64,000 bases of DNA from Burkholderia sp. Ac-20365 (GCF_017104715.1 NZ_JAAGPI010000003.1:372001-436000), one strand, 5' to 3'; counted from the first letter of the stretch, positions 35,093-44,177 are shown. Made by a program: numbers and translations. The notes: generated by a model from the letters alone, not told the origin.

Positions 35093-37021
35093 ATGAATCG
35101 ATTTAATATGCCTGGCCTGCTCATTCTGCGTTGGGTTTTTGTCGCGATGTTTGTTCTTATTGTCGTCGGATCCTTGCGCCCTGGCTTGCACGTGGGTGCG
35201 GACCAGTTTTATGTATTGCTGATTACGTCCGTTCTGGCTGCCGCCGCCGTCTCGGCCCAGAATCCAGCGAGTGCCAGGTGGATTAGCTTGGGTATATTCA
35301 CATTTACCGTTGGAATCCTGCGGCTCCTGTATGCATTCAATGAGTACAGCGTATATGCCGCCGCCATTTGGAGTCTTGCCGTCATCGCGGTGGTCACGAT
35401 CCGCAGGTATGCAATTGCGACGCCAGATCTCGCTCTGCAGCCCATGTGCAGGAAAGCCGTGACACAACCTGCACATCATTCTGAAGAGCCTGTTAGGCCT
35501 AACTATTCGTTCACCCGAAACATTCGCCGTGCCCGTTACTCGTTTGACGATCTTGTCGGAATGGCCGATACGAAGAAACGTCTTTTCGCAGCCGGCGAAT
35601 CCATCATCGACCGTCCCGGTGAAGGACGCAATGGCATCCTGCTCTTTGGCGAACCTGGAAACGGCAAGACGATGTTTGCCGAAGCGCTGAGCGGTGAACT
35701 TAATGTACCGTTCTTTCCAGTCACCTATGGCGATGTAGCGTCGAAATGGATCAACGAGACACCTCAAAAACTTGACGCAGTGTTCAGACAGGCACGAGAG
35801 GCCGCGCCGTGCATTTTGTTCCTGGATGAAATGGATTCCATGGTGAAGCCCCGCGAAAGCTCCCATGCGATGGATAGAGACCTGGTCAACGTGATGCTCA
35901 CGAACATCGCTGATCTTCACGGCACGCAGGTTGTGCTGGTTGCTGCGACGAACTTCATTGACAGCCTGGATCCTGCGGCAATCCGTGAGGGTCGGTTCGA
36001 TTTTCGCGTTGAAATTCCACCGCCGGACCTTGACGCGCGTCGGGCCATTTTGCGCAGATCGATTGGAAACGCGGTGGGTTATGGAATGGTCGACAGCAGG
36101 CTCATCACGAGCCTTGCGGCAAGGTGGGAGGGTTTTAGCGCAAGCCGGCTGGCCGGCGTGGGTGGCCCCCTTGCAGATATGCAGCGAGACGGCGTAATCG
36201 GCCCGGGCCGCGTCACCTTCGATCATGGAATGCGCGCCATGCGCATGCTGCAGGGACGTTGTGGTCGCCTCCCAGAAGACGTGAAATCCCTTGATGAGAT
36301 TATTATGCCTCCCGCTTCCCGGAATGCGTTGCGTGATCTCGCATTCAGGATGAAGCAAATACATCGGCTCGAACAGATAGGTGGCGGCCTGCCTACCGGA
36401 CTCGTTTTTTTCGGGCCGCCCGGAACCGGCAAGACCCAGGCGGCGATGGCACTCGCAAAGACAAGCGGATACGCATTTCTGAAAACCACGGGTGCGAACA
36501 TCATCGGTAAGCCGGAATCATGGGACAAACTGGTACGCGAAGGTAAAGATATCCGACCCGTTGTAATCCTGATTGATGAAGCGGATGACATCCTGGTTGA
36601 TCGCCGGTACTCATCCGTTGTCTCGCTCACGAACCGGATCCTGACGACGCTTGACGGTGCCGATGGCCGTATCGCCGATGTCATCTATATTGCGGCAACG
36701 AATCACTATGACAGGCTCGACAGCGCAGCGATTCGCGGCGGGCGATTTGAGGAAAAAATCCGATTTGACGTGCCGAGTTTTCAAGACTTGAGGCAATACA
36801 TAATTACCAGCCTGAAGAAGATCTCCGATCAACGCTACACGATCGTAAGCGGTGTGACCGAACGTTGTCTTTCTATTTTCACGGGTCATTCAATCTCAGA
36901 TGTCGATGCCGTATTTTCCCGAGCAATCAACTTTGCCGCCGTTCGAGCGCTGCAGGAAAACGTGGCTGAACTTCGCCCTACCGATATTTCAGCCGCGGCT
37001 GAGATCGTGCTGATTGATTAA
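35093..37021 (+). CDS. Membrane-anchored tandem AAA+ ATPase (Cdc48/FtsH-like modules)
   Basis: 642 residues, ATG 35093 preceded by GAGGTGAG. Residues about 8-105 contain three to four transmembrane helices (LILRWVFVAMFVLIVVGS, VLLITSVLAAAAV, AAAIWSLAVIAVVTI). AAA+ domain 1 (about 150-380): Walker A GEPGNGKT, Walker B ILFLDEMDS, sensor AATNFIDSLDPAAIREGRFD. AAA+ domain 2 (about 400-630): Walker A GPPGTGKT, Walker B VILIDEADD, AATNHYDRLDSAAIRGGRFE. The two-ring layout is that of Cdc48/VAT unfoldases, but here with an N-terminal membrane anchor and no protease domain. It probably works with the small membrane protein downstream. Substrate and system are unknown. Confidence 0.85.
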   Translation: MNRFNMPGLLILRWVFVAMFVLIVVGSLRPGLHVGADQFYVLLITSVLAAAAVSAQNPASARWISLGIFTFTVGILRLLYAFNEYSVYAAAIWSLAVIAVVTIRRYAIATPDLALQPMCRKAVTQPAHHSEEPVRPNYSFTRNIRRARYSFDDLVGMADTKKRLFAAGESIIDRPGEGRNGILLFGEPGNGKTMFAEALSGELNVPFFPVTYGDVASKWINETPQKLDAVFRQAREAAPCILFLDEMDSMVKPRESSHAMDRDLVNVMLTNIADLHGTQVVLVAATNFIDSLDPAAIREGRFDFRVEIPPPDLDARRAILRRSIGNAVGYGMVDSRLITSLAARWEGFSASRLAGVGGPLADMQRDGVIGPGRVTFDHGMRAMRMLQGRCGRLPEDVKSLDEIIMPPASRNALRDLAFRMKQIHRLEQIGGGLPTGLVFFGPPGTGKTQAAMALAKTSGYAFLKTTGANIIGKPESWDKLVREGKDIRPVVILIDEADDILVDRRYSSVVSLTNRILTTLDGADGRIADVIYIAATNHYDRLDSAAIRGGRFEEKIRFDVPSFQDLRQYIITSLKKISDQRYTIVSGVTERCLSIFTGHSISDVDAVFSRAINFAAVRALQENVAELRPTDISAAAEIVLID

Positions 37022-37206
37022 TGCCGTTCGATGGTTTAAGCACACACCTGTCATTTGCTGACCGTCTTCACGATAGTGGTTAGACGCGTCAATACATTTG
37101 CATCGTCAGCCGAGAAACTTATCCTGGAACGATACCGGATGAAAGGCACCGGAACTCACCGCCTTTATCTAACCGGTCCAACACCACTTACCTGAAGGAG
37201 AGTTTT

Positions 37207-37563
37207 ATGAAAGCAAAGGATAACAAACGAGACCTGAAAATTATCGATGACAGCTTCGACCTCCCTGAGGTTGTCGCCGCGTTGATCAATCTTGTCGGCT
37301 ACGTAACAATGGCGCTGCCGTTCGCCACGGTCCTGATCGCTCTCTTCCTGGGCATGTGGGGCGCGGACGAGGTCGGCGACGCCATTGCGGCTGCACTGCC
37401 CGACTGGCGGGCCGTGGCAACTGGCGTTGTCACTGGCGTCAAGCTACTCGTAGTGCTAATGGCGGCGCGTACCATTTTTGTGACGCTGACCGCTCTGCCA
37501 CCGTTCCTGCCCGAGTTCATCGAGATCATACGGCGCGAGTTGCGCAAAGACTTCGACTTATGA
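37207..37563 (+). CDS. Small membrane protein downstream of the tandem AAA+ ATPase
   Basis: 118 residues, ATG 37207 with AAGGAG 7 bases upstream. A soluble N-terminus (KDNKRDLKIIDDSFDLPEV) precedes hydrophobic segments LINLVGYVTMALPFATVLIA and LLVVLMAARTIFVTLTALPPF, then a charged tail (EIIRRELRKDFDL). The 185-base gap to the AAA+ gene has no terminator, so the two probably form an operon. Function unknown. Confidence 0.55.
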   Translation: MKAKDNKRDLKIIDDSFDLPEVVAALINLVGYVTMALPFATVLIALFLGMWGADEVGDAIAAALPDWRAVATGVVTGVKLLVVLMAARTIFVTLTALPPFLPEFIEIIRRELRKDFDL

Positions 37564-37811
37564 CGCCACATTCGCGGTGAGGCGAAACACTCCTCGCCAG
37601 CCCTCGCCGTCAATTGCAGCTCTCGAAAAAACTGGGCCGTTGAGGCTGCATCGCCCCTGCTATTTCCAAGGGGCGTTCCAAAAGCCCCATCATGCGAGCG
37701 GGAAAAACCTCTTACAGAATCCGTCGCATACGTCCAACTGGAAGCCACGTTCCGGGCATCTTCGTCGAGGCGCAAAGCGTCGAGGCAAGGCGAGCCGACC
37801 ACCACCACAAT

Positions 37812-38285
37812 CTAGGAGTGTCCGACCGGCGGCATCACAAAGAGGCGTTCGTCCCACACCACAGGTTGCGGCTCGGTAACGGCAATCCGTGTCGCGTCGG
37901 GGTGTGCGGGATTGACCAGCACGTTGAACTCTGCACGGACGACGACGGAAGGTACGATCAGGAGCGCGGTACGCGACTCGGACAGCCAGGCGTCGCCGAA
38001 CTCCCTTGCCGCCTGCAGTGCTGGCGCATCCCATCCCCCCGGCAACGATTCGGCCGAATGGCGTTCGACGCGAATATCGTCGGGAACCGCTGCTTCAACC
38101 CATCCGTGTGTCTTCGGTACCTTGCCGATGCGCGCATGAACAAGAACCTCGAGCATCGCACCGGCGAAGGTCGACGCGGCGTAGATGACCGGTCGCCCCG
38201 GGCTATTGAAGCGGCCGCCCACCAGCATCGCGCCGGTGCCACTCCAGATCGTGTGTCGAGTGTCGGCGATTCGAAACAACTTCAC
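37812..38285 (-). CDS. RES-domain toxin
   Basis: 157 residues, the normal RES length. It starts MKLFRIADTRHTIWSGTGA, followed by GGRFNSPGRPVIYAASTFAGAMLE, the core RES segment with the arginine, glutamate and serine positions used in NAD+ degradation by this toxin family. The C-terminus has VNPAHPDATRI and WDERLF. The start overlaps the antitoxin stop by 4 bases (antitoxin first), the standard order of RES-Xre (type II) modules. Confidence 0.88.
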   Translation of the reverse strand: MKLFRIADTRHTIWSGTGAMLVGGRFNSPGRPVIYAASTFAGAMLEVLVHARIGKVPKTHGWVEAAVPDDIRVERHSAESLPGGWDAPALQAAREFGDAWLSESRTALLIVPSVVVRAEFNVLVNPAHPDATRIAVTEPQPVVWDERLFVMPPVGHS

Positions 38286-38710
38286 GCCGGCAACCCATAA
38301 AACAGTTTCCAGAGCAGCTCTTCGACCCGGCGCGCGCCAAGTTCGGTCAGCGCAACATCGAGCGGCGCCCGCCCTTCGAGCTCCGGATGCGGCGTCGCCA
38401 GGAATTCCCGCGCGTCCTCTTCGTCGTTCCAGACGTAGGTCGTCGTCGCGACGATCCTGGCCAGCCGCTCAGTCTTTTCCGATTCGTCTGGCGTCAGCCG
38501 ATCGCGACGCCGCTTATAGGTCGCTTCGGGGATGATGCGGGCAAGTAGCGCACGCCGGGCGTCGGCACCCTGCGTCGCATGTTCGACGCCCGCGCGCAGC
38601 GCGGACTTGGGCAGGCCGTCGCGCACAAGTGCCTCGAGTTCCGCGAGCGTGTGCGGGACCTGCCGCAGTTCCATGACCGCGGCCACTGCTTCAGGCGTAA
38701 TCAGTGACAT
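38282..38710 (-). CDS. Xre/MbcA/ParS-type antitoxin of the RES pair
   Basis: 142 residues. An N-terminal HTH-like region (ELEALVRDGLPKSALRAGVE) leads to IIPEATYKRRRDRLTPDESEKTERLARIV, and the C-terminal DUF2384 toxin-binding half has EEDAREFLATPHPELEGRAPLDVAL. It neutralises RES and, with it, represses the operon. Two palindromic operator sites lie 18-54 bases upstream of ATG 38710. Confidence 0.88.
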   Translation of the reverse strand: MSLITPEAVAAVMELRQVPHTLAELEALVRDGLPKSALRAGVEHATQGADARRALLARIIPEATYKRRRDRLTPDESEKTERLARIVATTTYVWNDEEDAREFLATPHPELEGRAPLDVALTELGARRVEELLWKLFYGLPA

Positions 38711-38727
38711 GCGACCCCCGACTAAAG

Positions 38728-38763
38728 TATCAATTGATACCTAATGATAGCGCAATTGATACC
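38728..38763. promoter_or_regulatory. RES-Xre operator pair
   Basis: A perfect palindrome GTATCAATTGATAC (38728-38741) and a second, one-sided copy GCGCAATTGATAC (38751-38763), centres 22 bases apart, directly upstream of the antitoxin gene. Two sites two helical turns apart fit co-operative autorepression by the toxin-antitoxin complex. Confidence 0.7.
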
Positions 38764-38968
38764 GTCCGCAAACCCATCTTCAATCTGGCGGGCTCCAGCG
38801 GGGAGACTGTCGAGGCAGCCACCTCGGCATCGTCCGTGCCATGCGAGGATCGCTCACATTGCACGACGGCACGTTACGTGCCTACAGAAATCTTTCATAC
38901 ACGAAACGCTCAAGCAATTAAGCATCCGCTGGCGACAGGAAGCCGCACCGCGCACGCGGATAAACCAT

Positions 38969-39077
38969 TTATAGTGCACTGCACAAGCCCGTTCGATCGG
39001 TGGGTGCGATCTGACGGTCGTGTTATAGCGCACTGCACAAACCCCGTCCGATCGGCAAGTGCGATCCGACGACCGCG
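38969..39077. repeat. Two tandem copies of a 54-bp repeat
   Basis: 38969-39022 and 39023-39077 share TTATAG.GCACTGCACAA, then C.CCGT.CGATCGG, then .GTGCGATC.GACG. Each begins with the near-palindrome GTGCACTGCAC. They lie 100-210 bases upstream of the small gene at 39179 and may be a tandem regulatory site. Confidence 0.6.
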
Positions 39078-39178
39078 TCCGGCGTTCCCGGGTTGCGGAC
39101 AGACATGCCGCTGAAGGTGATTCGACACGCCTGTCAGCTTCGCCCAGTTTCTGTCTACACCATCAAGATGAGGTTCCT

Positions 39179-39334
39179 ATGAAATACCTTCCCCGCATCG
39201 CCGCGTCTGGAGCACTCCTGGTCGTCGCTCTCGCTATCGTCACCTTCGCCCAGATCAAACTCGCGCCGCAATCCGCAGACAACAACCCGCTCGCGCGGAT
39301 CGTCCTGAACATCGAGTCGCAACTGAACGGCTGA
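39179..39334 (+). CDS. Small exported or membrane-anchored protein
   Basis: 51 residues, ATG 39179 after GATGAGG. The N-terminus (KYLPRIAASGALLVVALAIVTFA) is a signal peptide or signal anchor; the remaining 27 residues are polar (KLAPQSADNNPLARIVLNIE). No family recognised. It is followed by a hairpin terminator shared with the convergent gene 39392-39556. Confidence 0.5.
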   Translation: MKYLPRIAASGALLVVALAIVTFAQIKLAPQSADNNPLARIVLNIESQLNG

Positions 39335-39378
39335 GTGACTCCACCGCTGTATGTAGCCCGCGCCCCGCAGGCAAAGAA

Positions 39379-39413
39379 AAACCCGCCATGCTCAAAAGAG
39401 AACTGGCGGGTTT
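39379..39413. terminator. Bidirectional terminator
   Basis: AAACCCGCCA (39379-39388) and TGGCGGGTTT (39404-39413) form a 10-bp stem. Read on the minus strand the stem is followed by TTTCTTTGC. It serves the plus-strand gene ending 39334 and overlaps the 3' end of the minus-strand gene ending 39392. Confidence 0.65.
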
Positions 39414-39556
39414 GAGCGACTGATTTCGGATTCGCATACAGGCAATGACAACGGAGTTGTCGCGTGCTCAGGCTCCTCCAGCGACCAGTCAGCCTCCATG
39501 TCCACGGCATCCAGCACCTTGGGCAGGTCACCAATCGTCAATTCGAAGCGCTTCAT
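39392..39556 (-). CDS. 54-residue hypothetical protein
   Basis: ATG 39556 with CGAGG 6 bases upstream encodes MKRFELTIGDLPKVLDAVDM, then EADWSLEEPEHATTPLSLPV and a polar tail. The composition is acidic and protein-like, and the stop lies inside the terminator stem, the compact arrangement of a real small gene. No family recognised. Confidence 0.45.
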   Translation of the reverse strand: MKRFELTIGDLPKVLDAVDMEADWSLEEPEHATTPLSLPVCESEISRSNPPVLF

Positions 39557-39769
39557 CGTGGCCTCGTGATACAGACAATCTTCCCCTTCGATCAGAAACT
39601 TGAAGAGCGTGTCGCCACACTGATCCAGCGTAAGCCAGCCCTCCCCGCCTTGCGAGAATTGTCACTGCGCAACCTGAAGGCATGGCCGAATCCAGATTTT
39701 GTGCAGCGGCCTCCTGCACAAATTGAAATCTCTCGGCTCGGCAAACATAGGATTACGAATTAAATATCG

Positions 39770-39800
39770 ATCAATTGATATATGTCGAATGTCAATTGAT
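39770..39800. promoter_or_regulatory. Second operator-like pair resembling the RES-Xre sites
   Basis: ATCAATTGAT (39770-39779, within ATATCGATCAATTGATATAT) and GTCAATTGAT (39791-39800), 21 bases apart. They repeat the core and the spacing of the RES-Xre operator 1 kb away. No TA gene adjoins this copy. Confidence 0.45.
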
Positions 39801-39914
39801 GCCACAGCTAGCACTCGAATGCCTAAAGTCCCGCTCAAGATAGCGGTAAAACGTTCAGCTAGGCCGCGTCACGCGAATCGGCACAAAAACAGCGGCGATT
39901 CGCGCGGTATTATC

Positions 39915-40508
39915 CTAAGCCTGCGCCGGCGGCTCCTTGTCAGAATAGTGGCGGACCCAGCATATAGTCCACCGCACGCTCGGACCCCGCAGGGAATGGA
40001 TCGCCTTGCGCTTCAACGGAATGTCGGTACGCCTCCTGCTCCGCCTCGCGCATGAAATCGATAAATCCGACCTGTCTTCGCTAAGTTCAAATGTCGTGTG
40101 GCCGGCTACATAGAAATGTCGGGTTTTGCCCTGTTCTTTTTTCTGGTTGTGGGGTGGGGCGGCGCAGCCGCGCTCCGCCATCGTCTTCAGCAGCTTCCCC
40201 TGCTCAAGAGGCAACAGGCGTGACAGCTCATCCCGATGTACTTCGAGTGCATCGGCGTATGCGTTGAGGTACTTCTGGCGCCCGTCGTAGCCTAGCGCAG
40301 GCCAGGCTTTGAACGCATGACTGGCGGCTGCGACGGTTTCGTGAAGCTGTTCCGCTGTGGCTGATGGAGCCTTGGCGAATGCTTGACCTGTAGCCAGGTT
40401 GATTACGTCAAAGCTATCGTGCGACTGCAAAAGATTACCAGCGATGCTGAGGTAATAAGGGCCGTTGAAATCCAACGGACTTAACTGCTTGAGGTAATGC
40501 AGACACAA
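39915..40508 (-). pseudogene. Aldehyde dehydrogenase, N-terminal fragment
   Basis: The first 110 codons encode an ALDH start: GPYYLSIAGNLLQSHDSF, DVINLATGQAFAKAPSAT, HAFKAWPALGYDGRQKYL and a helix ending LLPLEQGKLLKTMAE. An intact enzyme would have about 480 residues with Cys and Glu catalytic residues; here the frame runs into unrelated sequence at about 40165. Downstream another frame reads AVDYMLGPPLF before a stop, perhaps the tail of a second broken gene. Confidence 0.75.
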
Positions 40509-40619
40509 ATTATTCTCCGGGGTATGGAGGGCTGAAGTGCTGCTGTCGCGAATCCCGCCACAAATCGAAGTGGATTTTCGGAGTCTTGTAGGAGTACTTT
40601 ATTCAAAAAATGAAACGTT

Positions 40620-41305
40620 TCATGCATCCGCTGGTACGGAGAACGCCGGCTGCGTGCATACGCTGGGCCTCTCCTGCATTCTTTCGTACCACTCCAGTAG
40701 CGCGGTGCATTCAGCCGGCACCGGCAGCTTGACGATAGAAGCGAAGACCAGGCCGCCGATCACGGTGATGTCGGCCATTGAAAATTCTTTACCTGCGACA
40801 TACGGCTGGTTTCGAAGAACAGCATCGAGGTAATGCATTCCGCGCAGGGCCTTCGCGCTGCCTGAATCCCCATTCGGCGTTCTGGTACAGTTCAACCTGC
40901 GGCCCCAATCCCGGCGTTCCATGATGGCAATAAACGCTTATGGCGTCGAGCAGTTCCAGTTCGGCACGCTTGCTCATCATGTGGATCAACCCTTTTTCGA
41001 GCGGTGCCCTGCCAGTCAGCGTCGGCACGCCATCGAGTCCGTCAAGGTACTCCGTTATGGCCGTGCACTCGGCAATACAGGTCCCGTCATCAAGTTCGAG
41101 CACTGGCAGCGTGCCCGAGTAGTTCTTGCTCCCCATGAATTCGGGCTTCTTGTGCTCGCCCGCGTACAGGTCGACCAGCACGAACCGCACTCGCGATTGC
41201 AGATTACGCAATGCGCACACGCGTCGGATACGGCCCTTGCGGGAAGTCATAGACCGTCATTGTCGACGGCTGATTGTCATTGATACTCGTTGCAATAGCA
41301 CTCAT
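40620..41305 (-). pseudogene. Glutathione S-transferase, frameshifted
   Basis: ATG 41305 (AAGGAAAG upstream) starts a frame with TVYDFPQGPYPTRVRIA, the GST thioredoxin-fold opening. An apparent 11-base deletion at about 41206 shifts to NLQSRVRFVLVDLYAGEHKK, YSGTLPVLELDDGTCIAE and ITEYLDGLDG (GSH-binding E-S/T region). A second shift near 40866 leads to MHYLDAVLRNQPYVAGKEFS and ADITVIGGLVFASI (C-terminal domain). All domain parts are present, so the decay is recent. A TetR gene is divergent. Confidence 0.8.
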
Positions 41306-41377
41306 TTGGCTTTCCTTTCGCAGTGGTGTCGGGGCGAACGGCAATCGCGTATACCCAACGTTCGTTAGATTTACAAC

Positions 41378-42055
41378 ATGCATTACAATCCGGGTTGTCA
41401 ACACCGCGTAGTCATGCGGAGAACGGTACAAATACGGAACGAATCGAACTCGGGCTCCAGGGAGCGGATCCTGGCGGCGGCCACGAAGATTGCTCAGGCC
41501 CACGGCTACAGTGGATTGAATTTTCAGGATCTCGCGGAAGACGTTGGTATCAGACCCGCCAGCATCTATCACCACTTCACGAACAAGGCTGACCTCGGCG
41601 CAGCGGTGGCACGACGGTATTGGGAGGACTCGGCAGCGGTTCTTGAAGCTCTCCAGTCCGAGTCCCCCGACTCGTTGCACTGCCTGCACCGCTATCCCGA
41701 TACGTTTCGCAAGGCGCTGAAAAACGCAAATCGCATCTGCTTGTGCAGCTTCATGGCTGCCGAAAGCGATGACCTCCCCGGTGGAGTGATGCGGGAAGTC
41801 CGAACCTTCGGTGAGGTGCACATTGCCTGGCTGAGCAAGGTTCTCTCAGCGGCGAGGGTTGTTGACTCAAAAGGGAGTGATCCACGGGCCCACGCTATCT
41901 TCGCCGCCGTGGCTGGCGCACAGCTCATTGCGAGGAGCCGTTCGGATGTCTCGCTCTACGACACACTGATCGACGGTTATCGTGCTGCCGGGCTACTTCC
42001 TGCCTGGCACGCTTGTGAATTGCGTGAGCGACGCGCGTATCGCAAACGGTATTGA
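41378..42055 (+). CDS. TetR-family transcriptional regulator
   Basis: 225 residues from ATG 41378 (ATG 41414 would remove 12). The HTH reads RERILAAATKIAQAHGYSGL, NFQDLAEDVGIRPASIYHHF, NKADLGAAV, the classic TetR pattern. The C-terminal ligand domain includes LHCLHRYPDTFRKALKN and a Cys-rich stretch (RICLCSFMAAESDDLPGG) as in the TetR_C_33/YxaF-like subgroup. It is divergent from the GST pseudogene, which was probably its target along with the broken ALDH. Confidence 0.88.
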   Translation: MHYNPGCQHRVVMRRTVQIRNESNSGSRERILAAATKIAQAHGYSGLNFQDLAEDVGIRPASIYHHFTNKADLGAAVARRYWEDSAAVLEALQSESPDSLHCLHRYPDTFRKALKNANRICLCSFMAAESDDLPGGVMREVRTFGEVHIAWLSKVLSAARVVDSKGSDPRAHAIFAAVAGAQLIARSRSDVSLYDTLIDGYRAAGLLPAWHACELRERRAYRKRY

Positions 42056-42166
42056 GTTGTCGACGAACGACTCACGGCAACCGACCTACCGGTTGTAGCC
42101 GAACTCGACCAGATAGCGAACTCAACGCAAGCGTGCTCGCTCCCCTTCGAGACCCGCATACAAGAT

Positions 42167-42778
42167 TCAACGAAGTGGCGAATTATCGGTCGGTATCCAG
42201 ATCGTCGATGTCGCGTCAAAAAACTGATCTGGTCCTCCCTTGGGCGGCCACACGCCATCCGCGTATGACTTCGCGCGGATCGCGATCCGCTCATCGAGAC
42301 TTTCCCACGGCCAGACGTGGGTGATGCGAGGAGCGCCGTCAAGCGCATACATATTGACTGTCAGGGGTGAGCGTTTCGAGCGCTCAGGCATCGCGGTCTT
42401 CCAGGCTTCAATAGTCGGCTCAAGTCCACCCGGCCGCAGCCAGTATGTTCGGAATTCGTAGTATTTGCCGAAGGAGCCCGGCTCTACCGGAGGAAGAAAC
42501 GAAAACCCGGCGTAACTCTCCATCTCGATCCGACAGTCGCTTGTAGTTGCCCCGAAAGGATTCGAGTGATGGAGCGCACGTTCTCGTTCACGCGTCAGTT
42601 CGTGAGCGTTATTGAATCCCCGCAGTATCCGCAGGCTGCCAAGCGGACCATTTTCGGAGGTCCATGCGCCGAGCCAACGCCCCGATATTCCAGAGCGATG
42701 GAGATAGACCTCCGCGTTCTCGATAACCTGGGGCAGTTTAAGGATGTGCGAGGACAGAGTAGTGAGTTCGTAAAGCAT
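42167..42778 (-). CDS. NIPSNAP family protein
   Basis: 203 residues from ATG 42778 (GGAG 7 bases upstream). Two ferredoxin-like repeats are seen: residues about 1-95 (LYELTTLSSHILKLPQV, GPLGSLRILRGFNNAHELTR) and about 105-203 (YYEFRTYWLRPGGLEPTIEA, ITHVWPWESLDERIAIRA). These are NIPSNAP/dimeric alpha-beta barrel features, and the repeated H-x-W/L-x-x-F/Y-x-S-x-x-E-R pattern is visible. Function in bacteria is unclear. A LysR gene is divergent. Confidence 0.85.
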   Translation of the reverse strand: MLYELTTLSSHILKLPQVIENAEVYLHRSGISGRWLGAWTSENGPLGSLRILRGFNNAHELTRERERALHHSNPFGATTSDCRIEMESYAGFSFLPPVEPGSFGKYYEFRTYWLRPGGLEPTIEAWKTAMPERSKRSPLTVNMYALDGAPRITHVWPWESLDERIAIRAKSYADGVWPPKGGPDQFFDATSTIWIPTDNSPLR

Positions 42779-42894
42779 GTCCAATCTCCATCGTGTTTTG
42801 GACGATCGTGTGCGTCCGATTGATGACCAGATTAGACTCAGACGTTCTCGCTCGGTATTCCCAATACGTTCACACGCTCCGTCAAAAATTCACT

Positions 42895-43755
42895 ATGTTC
42901 GACTGGCAAGATTTGCAGTACTTCCTCGTGCTCGCACGCACTGGATCACTCTCAGGTGCTGCCAGTGAGCTTTCTGTTGAGCACGCAACGGTCGGACGTC
43001 GCATAGCATCGCTCGAGGCGACGCTTGGGTTGAAACTCGTACATCGGCTACCCAGGAGCACCCGATTAACGGAAGATGGAATGGTCGTTGCCGAACTCGC
43101 CGTCAGGATGACGCAAAGCGCACAGGCAATCGACGCATTCGCACTTCGGACCTCGGCCGTGATGTCCGGGTCGGTGCGGATCAGCGTGCCGCCTACGATC
43201 GGCAATTTCTGCGTTGCCCCGTATATTCAAGAGTTCCGCGAGCGCCATCCGTCCTTGAAGCTCGTTATGGCGAGTACCCCGGAAATCGCCCCGCTTGACA
43301 GGGGTGTTGCAGATATCGCGATTCGAATGTTCAAGCCACAAGAGGCAAGTCTACTTTCGCGCCGGGTTGGTGCAATTCGCTTCGGCTTATACGCAAGCCG
43401 CGCCTATGCAGCACGCCCTTCCGCACAGTGGGCGTTCATCGCCTACGACACGTCGTTGGATCACGTGAAGCATCAGGTCTGGCTGCGCCGATTTCTCGAC
43501 GGCAGACCCATCGTGTTCGAAACGAGCGACGTTGTCGCACAGCAGATGGCCGCGCGCAACGATGTTGGCGTTGCGGTTCTACCCACGATGCTCGGCGAGC
43601 GCGACGCAGAGCTCGTCAGGCTACACGTCGATGTCAACCCGCCCGATGCAGCATTGTGGCTTGTTACATATCCTGATCTGCGGCGCACGCCGGCTATCCA
43701 GGCGGCTATGGCATTCCTGGCGGATTGCATACATCGCGAACCGCAGTTGAAATGA
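42895..43755 (+). CDS. LysR-family transcriptional regulator
   Basis: 286 residues from ATG 42895 (FDWQDLQYFLVLARTGSLSGAA is the standard LysR N-terminus; the longer frame from 42793 is not needed). The HTH covers AASELSVEHATVGRRIASLE. The effector domain has SVPPTIGNFCVAPYIQEF and ends with the usual alpha/beta lobe. It is 117 bases from the divergent NIPSNAP gene, its likely target. Confidence 0.9.
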   Translation: MFDWQDLQYFLVLARTGSLSGAASELSVEHATVGRRIASLEATLGLKLVHRLPRSTRLTEDGMVVAELAVRMTQSAQAIDAFALRTSAVMSGSVRISVPPTIGNFCVAPYIQEFRERHPSLKLVMASTPEIAPLDRGVADIAIRMFKPQEASLLSRRVGAIRFGLYASRAYAARPSAQWAFIAYDTSLDHVKHQVWLRRFLDGRPIVFETSDVVAQQMAARNDVGVAVLPTMLGERDAELVRLHVDVNPPDAALWLVTYPDLRRTPAIQAAMAFLADCIHREPQLK

Positions 43756-43889
43756 TTTAACCGCGCGCCCTAACCAGACACTCAATCTGCAGGCGGTTTA
43801 ATTCAATAGACTAAGTATTTACCCTAGTGTGAAATACGAACTGTTGCCGCGAAAGAAAAGCGGCTTACTTCACGCAAAAAGGGTGGACC

Positions 43890-44159
43890 ATGAATCCCGT
43901 CATCAAAGCCGCTATCGTGACCGTTGCCGTCCTGCTTCCCGCAGCGGCCTTCGCTCAGTCGAACGAACCGCTGACACGCGGACAGGTTCGCGCGGAACTG
44001 CTTCAGCTCGAAGACGCGGGTTACAACCCGCTCAGCAATTGCACCGGCGATTGCCCAGGCAGCCTGCGACGTGCCGAAGCATTGCTGGCTCGACGTCAGC
44101 AAAATGCCAGCGCCTCTTACGGCCCTGGCACGGGCGGCACGGAACAATCGGGCAGATAA
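43890..44159 (+). CDS. DUF4148 secreted protein
   Basis: 89 residues with a signal peptide (VIKAAIVTVAVLLPAAAFAQ) and then LTRGQVRAELLQLEDAGYNP, the DUF4148 hallmark (LTRxQVxAEL...GYxP). The tail is polar. Function unknown; the family is abundant in Burkholderiales. A convergent paralogue follows 18 bases away. Confidence 0.85.
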   Translation: MNPVIKAAIVTVAVLLPAAAFAQSNEPLTRGQVRAELLQLEDAGYNPLSNCTGDCPGSLRRAEALLARRQQNASASYGPGTGGTEQSGR

Positions 44160-44177
44160 CGAAGCAATGCGCCAGCA

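Noticed and set aside
34820..36364. 514-codon minus-strand frame
   Set aside because: Antisense to the tandem AAA+ gene; no motifs.
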